Below are positions 8,478 to 15,214 of a DNA stretch of 38,728 bases, one piece after another (positions within the stretch are counted from its first letter, which is position 1; each line of letters begins with the position of its first letter). The notes under the pieces are model-generated. The model saw only the letters and a list, made by a program, of their open reading frames with translations. It did not search any database and was not told the DNA's origin. Origin of the DNA: Gemmatimonadota bacterium (GTDB lineage: Bacteria > Gemmatimonadota > Gemmatimonadetes > Gemmatimonadales > Gemmatimonadaceae); assembly GCA_028287285.1 (NCBI GenBank), contig JAQBPY010000387.1, positions 1 through 38,728 on the forward strand, given 5' to 3'. A program made the translations under genes and the position numbers.

Positions 8478-8840
8478 TCAGCCCCGAATGTCGAGTCGAC
8501 CGCCGCGCATCGCCGGTGTGGCGGTGTTCTGGCTGTCGTTGATCACGCGTCCGTACGTGAGCGGCCCCATTGCTCCAACCTTGGCAAAGAAGCTGCGCTC
8601 ACTTGCGGACAACACCTTCCAGAGATCCGGGTCCGTCCCAGCTGGCGCTTCAACAGGCAGCGAGGTTGTCGCGGCCGCGGTGGGTGCGCTCTTTGCGTTA
8701 GGTGCCGCAGGGGCAGGGGCCGCCGACGGTGCAGCCTGCGCGGCCGGCCGTTGCCGCAACAGCTGCTGGCGCAGCGCCATCTGTGCGGCGCTCGCGGCGG
8801 CCGAAGGAGAGGAACCGGGGCTGGTGGAGTGGATGCTCAT
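8478..8840 (-). CDS. Uncharacterised small protein between flgC and fliE
   Basis: 120 residues, no family recognised. Residues 1-65 are low complexity (Ala/Pro/Ser/Gln) and probably disordered. Residues about 67-98 form a compact motif: GTDPDLWKVLSASERSFFAKVGAMGPLTYG, helical and then Gly/Pro/Tyr-rich. The tail ends AMRGGRLDIRG. The gene sits 14 bases after flgC and 2 bases before fliE, inside the rod operon, so it is very likely co-expressed with rod proteins. The disordered N-terminus followed by a small folded motif resembles a flagellar export substrate or chaperone-bound factor. That is inference only. Codon use looks like the neighbours, and the length and position argue for a real gene. 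Confidence 0.75.
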   Translation of the reverse strand: MSIHSTSPGSSPSAAASAAQMALRQQLLRQRPAAQAAPSAAPAPAAPNAKSAPTAAATTSLPVEAPAGTDPDLWKVLSASERSFFAKVGAMGPLTYGRVINDSQNTATPAMRGGRLDIRG

Positions 8841-8854
8841 CGTCGGATTAGGTG

Positions 8855-9376
8855 TCAGATTTCAAGCGCGCGGTGCAGCATTGCCTTGGCAGCCTGAAAT
8901 ACGGTCGCGTTAGCGTCGTACACTCGGCGTGCATCCATCATTTCCATCATTTCATCAGTCACATGCACGTTGGGCATGCGCACATACCCGTTCACATCCG
9001 CATCAGGATGGCCGGGGTCATAAACCAGGGGGCCTGGTGTCGGATCTTCGTAAATGCCCGCCACGTGCACGCCAATAACGTCTTCTTCCGGAGCGTTCTG
9101 TCCGGCGGAAATCACCGGTTGGCTGCCTGGCTCGGTCACGCCGCCAGAGGTTAGCGACGTGCCGGGATTCATGAGGGCGTTCGCGCGGCTCGCATCGGCC
9201 AGTGCTTCGAGCTGTACATAACGACGCTTGTAGGGACCGCCGTCCGGCGTGCGCGTCGTTTCGGAATTCGCAATGTTCTGGGCGGCAACCTCGAGCCGCG
9301 CGCGTTGTGCACTCAGGCCGCCGGAGGCGATCTGCAGTGCACGAAACATCGGGCGCGGCGAAATTGGATCGGGCAT
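8855..9376 (-). CDS. flgC: Flagellar basal-body rod protein FlgC
   Basis: 173 residues from the chosen ATG, 4 bases after the flgB stop. AAGGAG lies about 10 bases upstream. The frame is open further back but overlaps flgB. The N-terminal rod motif is clear: ALQIASGGLSAQRARLEVAAQ, then NIANSETTRTPDGGPYKRR. The C-terminal signature is also present: GYVRMPNVHVTDEMMEMMDARRVYDANATVFQ, the standard FlgC end with the D0 helix. FlgC forms part of the proximal rod crossing the periplasm. An internal ATG at 9346 lacks a ribosome-binding site and would trim the N-terminal helix. Confidence 0.96.
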   Translation of the reverse strand: MPDPISPRPMFRALQIASGGLSAQRARLEVAAQNIANSETTRTPDGGPYKRRYVQLEALADASRANALMNPGTSLTSGGVTEPGSQPVISAGQNAPEEDVIGVHVAGIYEDPTPGPLVYDPGHPDADVNGYVRMPNVHVTDEMMEMMDARRVYDANATVFQAAKAMLHRALEI

Positions 9377-9380
9377 GGTC

Positions 9381-9674
9381 CTAGCGCTCCTTGATGGCCA
9401 GGCGCAGCTGCGCGTATGCTTTCTCGAGGAGCTTGGCCGTGGCCTCGAAGTGCAGCTGCTCGTCGGCGAGGGACACCATCTCGGACTCGATGTCGATCGC
9501 GTCGTCGCCGTTGACCGGTGCTTCACCGGAGGGCGTGAGCGAGAAGCCATCCTTGCTGGACAGCGACGCACGCGATACACGGTCGGCGATCGTCTTCGTG
9601 CGTTCCATGCTCACATCGAGCATGTCTCGCAGCAGGTTGGAATCGGTGGCTCGGCCGAGTGTACCAGGGAGCAT
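9381..9674 (-). CDS. flgB: Flagellar basal-body rod protein FlgB, short and divergent
   Basis: 97 residues from the ATG at 9674; FlgB proteins are usually 110-140. The N-terminal helix (NLLRDMLDVSMERTKTIADRVSR) and the C-terminal FlgB half (DDAIDIESEMVSLADEQLHFEATAKLLEKAYAQLRLAI) are recognisable. The motif normally between them, NIANxxTPGYK, is absent, and a shorter SSKDGFSLTPSGEAP segment takes its place. It is the first gene of the rod operon and lies 4 bases before flgC. No Shine-Dalgarno is evident at this ATG. A TTG at 9752 would extend the protein by 26 residues of basic, proline-rich sequence and is less convincing. The divergence is specific, because flgC next door is canonical. Confidence 0.8.
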   Translation of the reverse strand: MLPGTLGRATDSNLLRDMLDVSMERTKTIADRVSRASLSSKDGFSLTPSGEAPVNGDDAIDIESEMVSLADEQLHFEATAKLLEKAYAQLRLAIKER

Positions 9675-9992
9675 CGTGGGGCCGCGGGAAGGAGAGCGGT
9701 TACTGCGGGAGGGACGTACTTGCTGCTCAGCTAGAGGCAGGTCGCGGGCCAATCGCAGAACCCGCCAAAATCACGTGCAATTGACTACGTTACCGAACGC
9801 AGCAGTGACGTAACTATATGTCTTTATTTAATTTACAGAATCAGACTCATCAGTTGACGGTACAGACGGCGTAATACGCCGGTTAGCCTGACGAAGCGGA
9901 AAAAACTGTCCGACCGGAAGTATCTGCCGGGTAGGGGAGTGCCGGAGGGCAGTGTGATCACTACCCCTGTTCACTTCGCTTGAAAGAGGACG
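9675..9992. promoter_or_regulatory. Divergent intergenic region between flgB and the hybrid kinase
   Basis: About 318 bases without a convincing gene. It should hold the promoter of the whole rod/hook operon (minus strand) and that of the kinase (plus strand). Two features stand out. One is an AT-rich patch at about 9811-9835 in otherwise GC-rich DNA. The other is a perfect inverted repeat at 9867-9881 (CGGCGTA, one base, TACGCCG). An 8-base palindrome GTGATCAC lies near 9956. I looked for sigma-54 (GG-N10-GC) and sigma-28 elements on both strands and found no good match. The promoter type is therefore unassigned. Confidence 0.5.
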
Positions 9993-11996
9993 GTGGTTCT
10001 TTTGCGGGTTTCTTCCGATACTTGTCGCATGAAAGCTCACTCCAACGCAGAGCGTATGACTGCGGGCGTTGCTGCGTCACCATATGGGAACGCGGCACGA
10101 ACGATTGCTCCGTTCCTGGAGCACGGCCGTGAGTGCTGCTTTTTTCTGTATTTCAACATGCAGGTCGGCTTCCTGAACGCTGCCGCACGGAGGGACGTCC
10201 GTGCCCATGGTGGAGATCCGGATCGCTACCCTGGCTCGAGCATCTGGGACCTGCTTGGCCACCCCGATGACACGCCGGCCCGCATCGTCGTGGAGTGGGT
10301 CGCGCGCGAGCGCATGCCCGCGTACTTCAGCACGCGCGCGTCAGTCGCCGACACCGCGTGGGTCGAAACCGACGTGGTTCCCCTCGAGGAGGGGATCCTT
10401 GTCAGCTATCGCGATGCGCCAAGCCCGCGCGCGCCGTCGGAGCCACGGCTCGCGCCGCGCCTCAAGCGGGGCTCGGGTGAGCACTTCAAGATAAAGGCCG
10501 ACGATCTTCCGTTCGCGCTCATTGCGCTGGACGGGGACGCCGTGGTTCGCCAGTGGAGCCACGCGGCCGAAGAGATGTTCCAGTGGCGCGCGCAGGACGT
10601 ACTCGACAAGCGGCTTCCGCTCGTGACGGCAGAAGAGTGGCCGGTCATGAGCGCGCTGCTGCGCCGAGTCCTCGATGGGGAGTCCGTGCAGGGCGACGTC
10701 CGCCTCGTCTCCCGGAACGGACGTCCGGTAGAAGCGCGCCTGGTCGCATCGCTTTCGCGCGACTCGTCCGGCGCCACCACGATTCTCCTGACCATTACGG
10801 ACGAGACCGCGCGCCAGCGGGTCGAAATGGCGCGCCGCGCCACGGAGCGCATGGATGCCGTGCGTCTCCTCTCGGGCGGTGTTGCGCACGAATTCAACAA
10901 CCTGCTCACCGCCATCAAGGGCTTTACGGTGCTCTTGCGCGGGTCAGTGGCAGGTGATGGGCAGGCGCAGCAGCATGTGACCGAAATCGACAACGCCGCG
11001 AGCCGCGCCGCCACGCTCACGTCGCAGCTGCTCGCGTTTGGCCGCGGGTTGCTGTTGCGCCCCGAGGCCATCGATCTGAATGCGCGCCTGCGCCAGCTCG
11101 AGCGCACGTTGCGCCTGATGCTCCGCGAAGACGGAGAGCTCGAGCTGATCCTGGACGCCGATCTCGGTCACAGTCTCGTGGATCCCGACCAGTTCGAGGA
11201 GGCGATTCTCAACCTCATCGTGGCGGCGCGTGATGGCATTCGCGGGCGCGAAGGCGGGCGGGTCACGATCTCGACGTCGAATGTGGATCTCGATGGCGAG
11301 TTCGAGGAGTGGGACGTGGAAGGCGACGCGGGCCCTTACGTGCGCATCGACGTCTCGCACAACGGCGGCGCCATGGACCGCGTGACGCAGTCGCACATCT
11401 TCGAGCCGTTCTACTCGATGCGCGAAGGTGAGGTGCGGGGCCTCGGGCTTGCCACCGTGTTCGGCATCGTGAAGCAGAGCGGCGGGTACATCTGGGTCGC
11501 GTCCGACGGCCATTCGGGGGTCGTATTCAGTGTATTTCTCCCGCGCGTCGCCGGCACGGGTGTCAACGCGCCGCACGGTGCCAGGCACGCCGGCAGCGAG
11601 GGCCCCGACATCGAGCCGGCGCGCGAGCGCATTCTCCTCGTCGAGGATGAAGACGCCGTCCGCCGCATTGCACGTCGCTCACTCGAGACGTGTGGATACG
11701 AGATCATCGAAGCAGCGGATGGCGCGGCGGCCCTCAAGCTCGCCGAGGAGCAGGACATCGACCTCGTGCTCACCGATGTGATGATGCCGGCCATGCTGGG
11801 CACGACACTCGTGGAGCGTTTGCGCGCGCGCACCCCGGAGTTGCCTGTGCTTTTCATGTCGGGCCACTGCGACGCGCTGGTGCGTGATGGCATCATTCAT
11901 CCCACCACGCCGTTCCTGCAGAAGCCGTTCACGCCTGCGCAGCTGGCACAGAAAGTTCGTGAAACGTTGACGCGGGCGAAGCGGGGCGCTCGCTGA
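9993..11996 (+). CDS. PAS-PAS hybrid histidine kinase with degenerate ATP-binding domain
   Basis: 667 residues from GTG 9993. The start is uncertain: TTG 10002 and ATG 10029 are in frame, and AGAGGA lies at 9985-9990. No membrane segment is seen, so it is probably cytoplasmic. Order: a PAS-like domain (about 45-150), a second PAS (about 170-280, FALIALDGDAVVRQWSHAAEEMF), a dimerisation/phosphoacceptor helix GGVAHEFNNLL (H299), a HATPase_c domain (about 395-530), and a C-terminal receiver (about 545-660) with acidic pocket VEDED, D595 in LTDVMMP, and a Lys before PF. The ATPase domain is odd. The N-box Asn is Ala (NLIVAARD, A411). The G1 box Asp is His (SHNGGAMD, H456), with a following Gly changed to Ala (A460). 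GLGL of the G2 box is kept. The neighbouring sigma-54 regulator suggests a role as FlgS/FlrB-like partner; this is inferred from position. Confidence 0.85.
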   Translation: MVLLRVSSDTCRMKAHSNAERMTAGVAASPYGNAARTIAPFLEHGRECCFFLYFNMQVGFLNAAARRDVRAHGGDPDRYPGSSIWDLLGHPDDTPARIVVEWVARERMPAYFSTRASVADTAWVETDVVPLEEGILVSYRDAPSPRAPSEPRLAPRLKRGSGEHFKIKADDLPFALIALDGDAVVRQWSHAAEEMFQWRAQDVLDKRLPLVTAEEWPVMSALLRRVLDGESVQGDVRLVSRNGRPVEARLVASLSRDSSGATTILLTITDETARQRVEMARRATERMDAVRLLSGGVAHEFNNLLTAIKGFTVLLRGSVAGDGQAQQHVTEIDNAASRAATLTSQLLAFGRGLLLRPEAIDLNARLRQLERTLRLMLREDGELELILDADLGHSLVDPDQFEEAILNLIVAARDGIRGREGGRVTISTSNVDLDGEFEEWDVEGDAGPYVRIDVSHNGGAMDRVTQSHIFEPFYSMREGEVRGLGLATVFGIVKQSGGYIWVASDGHSGVVFSVFLPRVAGTGVNAPHGARHAGSEGPDIEPARERILLVEDEDAVRRIARRSLETCGYEIIEAADGAAALKLAEEQDIDLVLTDVMMPAMLGTTLVERLRARTPELPVLFMSGHCDALVRDGIIHPTTPFLQKPFTPAQLAQKVRETLTRAKRGAR

Positions 11997-12163
11997 CGCT
12001 TCCTGGACGGGGGACGGGGGACGGGGCGCTCGCGGATGCTCGCTAGACAGGGCGCTCGCTTACGCTCGCTAGACAGGGCAGCTCGCTCATGCTCCCGTCC
12101 CCCCGTCCAGGGAGCGCCAGCGACCGTCCCGTCCCCCGTCGAGCGAGCGCCAGCGAGCGACCC
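11997..12163. repeat. Palindromic GC-rich repeat between two convergent regulator genes
   Basis: 167 bases made of short units such as GCTCGCTnGACAGGG, GGGACGGGG and GAGCGCCAGCGA in both orientations, able to fold into long hairpins. A 38-base segment at 12096-12133 recurs at 21284-21321 with 2 mismatches, so this is a dispersed element. It lies between the stop codons of the kinase (plus) and the sigma-54 regulator (minus). It may act as a bidirectional terminator or REP-like element. No ORF is supported here. Confidence 0.7.
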
Positions 12164-13588
12164 TCACGCCGGCAAATTCAACTTATTCCTCAGCGTCCGG
12201 ACGCTCATGCCAAGCATCTCGGCGGCCTTGGTCCGGTTCCCGCCGGTTACGTCGAGCGCACGCGCAATCAGCTTTCCTTCGGCGTCGTCAACGTTGAGCG
12301 ACGTGAGCACCACGGCGCCGGGCGGCACGGTTGGCCGTGATTCGCCGTTACTCTCGGCCAGGATCGTGCTGATGGCGGCATGCGCACGGGCCGGTGTGGG
12401 CCCGCTCCAGCGCTGGGTGAGCCCGAACCGCTGGCCGTCGAACGCGTGGGGCTTGAGCACCGGCTCGGGCGACAGGATCACCGCGCGCTCCACGGAGTGC
12501 TGAAGCTCCCGCACGTTGCCGGGCCAGTCGTACGCCTGGAGCATCGCGACCGTTTCCGTGTCGAAGCCGATCATCTCCTTTCCCATCTCGGCGGCAACAC
12601 GCACGGCGAAGCGTGAGGCGAGCAGGGGGATATCGTCACGCCGGTCGCGGAGGGGCGGAATGGAGATGGGAATCACGCTCAACCGGAAATACAGGTCTTG
12701 CCGGAAGTTTCCCTGCGCGGAGTAGTCGGCGAGATCGCGGTTTGTCGTGGCAATGATGCGGACGTCGACCTTGATGGACGATGATCCGCCAACGCGCTCG
12801 AATTCCTGCTCCTGAAGTACGCGCAGGAGCTTGGCCTGGAGGTCAAGGCGCATCTCGCTGATTTCGTCGAGCAACAGGGTGCCGCCGTGCGCGCGCTCGA
12901 AGGCTCCTTCGACGCGCTTGATGGCGCCTGTGAAAGCGCCCTTCTCGTGTCCGAACAGCGCGCTTTCGATCAATCCTTCCGGAAGCGCGGCGCAATTCAG
13001 CTTGATGAACGCCTTGTCGCGCCTGTCGCTGGCGTCGTGAATGGCGCGGGCAAAGAGCTCCTTGCCGGTGCCCGATTCACCCTGGAGCAGCACGGTGGCG
13101 CGCGTGGGGGCGGCCGTATTGACAGTCTGCATGAGCCGGCGGATGATCGCACTGTTGCCGATGATCTGGCGCTCGTTGCGAAATTCCATCACTTCACGCC
13201 GGAGCCGGTCGTTTTCCCGAAGCAGCCGCACGAACTCGAGCGCCTGGGCAACCGTGTGCGCCAGCTGCTCCGTCCGGACCGGCTTCGTTATATAGTCAAT
13301 GGCGCCGGCCTTGATTGACGCGACCGCATGCTCGATCGTCGCATAGCCGGTCAGCATGATCAGCGGGACGTCAATGCCCTCCTGCCGGATCAGCTGGAGG
13401 AATTCGAGCCCGGTGAGCCCGGGCATGCGATAATCGGAGATGATGAGATCGACATTGCCGGCCTGGAGAGCCCGGAGCGCTTCGGGCACGTTGCGCGCCC
13501 CGATCGGGGTATGACCGGCGCGCGCCAACGTATCCTCCAGAATGAGCCCGATCGCAGGCTCGTCGTCGACACAGAGAATGGTGGCCAT
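12164..13588 (-). CDS. Sigma-54-dependent response regulator (FlgR/FlrC/NtrC type)
   Basis: 474 residues with three intact domains. The receiver has acidic residues VDDE, phosphoacceptor D52 (SDYRMP), T80 and K102. The AAA+ sigma-54 interaction domain has Walker A GESGTGKE at 170-177, the sigma-54-contacting GAFTGA loop at 217-222, Walker B LLLDEI near 238-243, and the arginine-finger region FRQDLYFRL. The C-terminal Fis-type helix-turn-helix is RTKAAEMLGMSVRTLRNKL. When phosphorylated it should drive open-complex formation at sigma-54 promoters. Its position between a sensor kinase and flgL suggests the class II/III switch of a flagellar hierarchy, as for FlgR of Campylobacter or FlrC of Vibrio. 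I could not find a matching sigma-54 promoter in the window, so its targets are not shown. Confidence 0.95.
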   Translation of the reverse strand: MATILCVDDEPAIGLILEDTLARAGHTPIGARNVPEALRALQAGNVDLIISDYRMPGLTGLEFLQLIRQEGIDVPLIMLTGYATIEHAVASIKAGAIDYITKPVRTEQLAHTVAQALEFVRLLRENDRLRREVMEFRNERQIIGNSAIIRRLMQTVNTAAPTRATVLLQGESGTGKELFARAIHDASDRRDKAFIKLNCAALPEGLIESALFGHEKGAFTGAIKRVEGAFERAHGGTLLLDEISEMRLDLQAKLLRVLQEQEFERVGGSSSIKVDVRIIATTNRDLADYSAQGNFRQDLYFRLSVIPISIPPLRDRRDDIPLLASRFAVRVAAEMGKEMIGFDTETVAMLQAYDWPGNVRELQHSVERAVILSPEPVLKPHAFDGQRFGLTQRWSGPTPARAHAAISTILAESNGESRPTVPPGAVVLTSLNVDDAEGKLIARALDVTGGNRTKAAEMLGMSVRTLRNKLNLPA

Positions 13589-13610
13589 TGGCCGTTCTGG
13601 ATATTTGGGC

Positions 13611-13638
13611 TAAAGTGGCGGGGTCGGGATACCGATAC
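13611..13638 (+). promoter_or_regulatory. Sigma-28 (FliA)-type promoter of flgL
   Basis: A -35-like TAAAGTG at 13611-13617 and a -10-like ACCGATAC at 13631-13638. This matches the enterobacterial FliA consensus (TAAAGTTT, 11-base spacer, GCCGATAA), with a spacer one base longer. Predicted transcription start is about 13645, some 50 bases before the flgL ATG. It lies upstream of and divergent from the sigma-54 regulator gene. Confidence 0.75.
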
Positions 13639-13696
13639 TTCACCCAACGAGGACCGGCGTGTTGCCGACGCACACTTTGTCTGAAAGGTAACATTC

Positions 13697-14590
13697 ATGC
13701 GGATCACGAATAGCACCGCGCTCCGGAGCTCACTCACCGAGCTGGAATCGAACCGAACGGCGATCGACACGCTGCAGGCGCAGATCTCCTCGGGGCTGCG
13801 GTTGACCAGGCCGTCGGATGATCCGGTGGGGGTGAGCGAGGTAATGCACAGCTCGAGCTCCCTCAAGGCGCTCGAGCAATACAAGCGCAACATCGACTCG
13901 GCCACGGCCCGTAATTCGTCGGAAGGCACCGCCCTGGACCAGCTCACGAATATCCTGAGCCGAGCAAAGGAGCTCGCGGTTTCGCAGGCCACCGGCACCG
14001 CGAACGCTGCCACCCGCAAGACCGCCGCCGCGGAGATGGAGCAGTTGTTCAACTCGGCCGTGGCGCTGGCGAGCACGAAAAATGGCAACGAATATCTTTT
14101 TGGTGGCGACGCGGTCACGCAGGCGCCGTTTACGGGCTCGGGTACAGGGGCCACCCTGGATTTTACGTCGACGTCTCCATCGGGGTCGCGTGCAGTGGCC
14201 GTATCCGCGGGTCAGACGCTGGTGGCCACGCACGACGGCCAGCAGCTGTTCGGTGACAGCGGCGTACTCGCCGCACTGCGCGACGCGACGCGCGCGCTGC
14301 AGGCCGGCGACCAGGCGTCGATCACCAACGCCATGCCGTCCATCGATTCGGCGTTCGATAACGTCCAGGTGCTGCAGGGGGAGCAGGGCGCCCGGGCCAA
14401 TGCGCTCGACGTCGCGTCGCAGAACATGACGGCACTCAAGGCGAATCTCACGGCATACCGCTCCCAGCTGCAGGAGGTGGACATCGAGAGTGCGGTGACC
14501 GAGCTTGTGACGAAGCAGACGTCCTACCAGGCGGCCATGCTGGCCACATCCAAGATCCTCGGCATGACTCTCACCGACTACCTTCGCTGA
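13697..14590 (+). CDS. flgL: Flagellar hook-filament junction protein FlgL
   Basis: 297 residues, normal FlgL size. It has the flagellin-like ends: N-terminal MRITNSTALRSSLTELESNRTAID, then TLQAQISSGLRLTRPSDDPVGVSEVM, and C-terminal ANLTAYRSQLQEVDIESAVTELVTKQTSYQAAMLATSKILG. The middle includes the FlgL hallmark GNEYLFGGDAVTQAPF. FlgL (HAP3) joins the hook-side junction protein FlgK to the filament. No flgK is adjacent, so flgK must lie elsewhere. A sigma-28-type promoter precedes it. AAAGG lies about 9 bases before the ATG. Its stop overlaps the fliW start by one base (TGATG). Confidence 0.95.
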   Translation: MRITNSTALRSSLTELESNRTAIDTLQAQISSGLRLTRPSDDPVGVSEVMHSSSSLKALEQYKRNIDSATARNSSEGTALDQLTNILSRAKELAVSQATGTANAATRKTAAAEMEQLFNSAVALASTKNGNEYLFGGDAVTQAPFTGSGTGATLDFTSTSPSGSRAVAVSAGQTLVATHDGQQLFGDSGVLAALRDATRALQAGDQASITNAMPSIDSAFDNVQVLQGEQGARANALDVASQNMTALKANLTAYRSQLQEVDIESAVTELVTKQTSYQAAMLATSKILGMTLTDYLR

Positions 14591-15051
14591 TGCCATCCAT
14601 TCCTGGGTCGTTCTCGTTATCCACTGGAGACACGGAGATTCGTTCGAGGGTATTTGGCACGTTGAAGGTTGCCGCTGACCAGCGCATCACGATGCCGGAG
14701 GGGTTGATCGGTTTTCCAGCCTGTCACGATTTTGCGCTCGTGCCGGCGGGGCCTCGCGGTTTCTCGTGGCTGCAGTCCATGGAGCACGAGACGCTCGCGC
14801 TGCTGCTCGTGGATCCATTCCTGTACTTTCCCGGCTACTCGATCGACTTGCCGGACGCGATGACTGCACGCCTCGGGGCCGCGCAGTCGGCATCGGTGAG
14901 TGTCCATGCGGTGGTAACGCTCGCGGAATCGGACAACAGCGCAACGGCAAATCTCCAGGGCCCGTTGCTCTTCAATGTGGAGAGCCGCCGCGGCTTCCAG
15001 TTCGTGATGCAGAGCGCGCCCTTCGGTACGCGGGAAAAGATCGAGCTCTAA
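14590..15051 (+). CDS. fliW: Flagellar assembly factor FliW
   Basis: 153 residues, as expected for FliW. Conserved parts: EIRSRVFGTLKV, MPEGLIGFPACHDFALVP, FSWLQSMEHETLALLLVDP, and LQGPLLFNVESRRGFQFV near the end. FliW binds newly made flagellin and the translational repressor CsrA. Sequestration by flagellin frees CsrA to shut down flagellin translation. The gene is coupled to flgL through a 1-base overlap and lies 163 bases before the flagellin gene, whose leader has a CsrA-type site. No csrA gene is present in the window, although fliW and csrA are often adjacent. Confidence 0.95.
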   Translation: MPSIPGSFSLSTGDTEIRSRVFGTLKVAADQRITMPEGLIGFPACHDFALVPAGPRGFSWLQSMEHETLALLLVDPFLYFPGYSIDLPDAMTARLGAAQSASVSVHAVVTLAESDNSATANLQGPLLFNVESRRGFQFVMQSAPFGTREKIEL

Positions 15052-15108
15052 CAGCAGCTCCGGCAGCTGCGCCGATGGCGGCAGCGCAAAGTCCAAAAAC
15101 AAATACGC

Positions 15109-15135
15109 TAAAGTTCTGGAAAGCCTGTCCGATAT
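15109..15135 (+). promoter_or_regulatory. Sigma-28 (FliA)-type promoter of flagellin
   Basis: TAAAGTT at 15109-15115 and TCCGATAT at 15128-15135, close to the FliA consensus with the normal 11-base spacer (counted between 8-base boxes). The predicted start is near 15142, giving a leader of about 70 bases that contains the CsrA-type hairpin. Confidence 0.85.
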
Positions 15136-15171
15136 TCTTACCCAGCGGCGAGTCCAAACGTGATTCGCTGA

Positions 15172-15206
15172 GGAGCAAGGATGCTCCAGGATAAATTCAT
15201 GGAGGA
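15172..15206 (+). promoter_or_regulatory. Probable CsrA-binding leader of flagellin mRNA
   Basis: A perfect 6-bp stem, GGAGCA (15172-15177) with TGCTCC (15182-15187), closes an AGGA tetraloop (15178-15181). The core CAAGGATG matches the CsrA SELEX consensus core CARGGAUG. A third GGA follows at 15189-15191, and the Shine-Dalgarno GGAGGA is at 15201-15206, 8 bases before the ATG. Known CsrA dimers bridge a loop GGA and the SD to block ribosomes. The layout here fits that model. Confidence 0.75.
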
Positions 15207-15214
15207 ATATCGAC

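Noticed and set aside
9675..9992. Sigma-54 promoter for the rod operon
   Set aside because: No GG-N10-GC element with a fair match on either strand.
10015..10023. CCGATAC near the kinase start as a sigma-28 -10 box
   Set aside because: No TAAAG-type -35 box at the proper distance.
13730..14596. Minus-strand frame of 288 residues over flgL
   Set aside because: Covers flgL exactly on the other strand; composition is His/Arg-rich and no family fits.
14655..14680. TGGCACG followed by TTGC as a sigma-54 promoter
   Set aside because: Spacing is about 3 bases too long and it lies inside fliW coding sequence.
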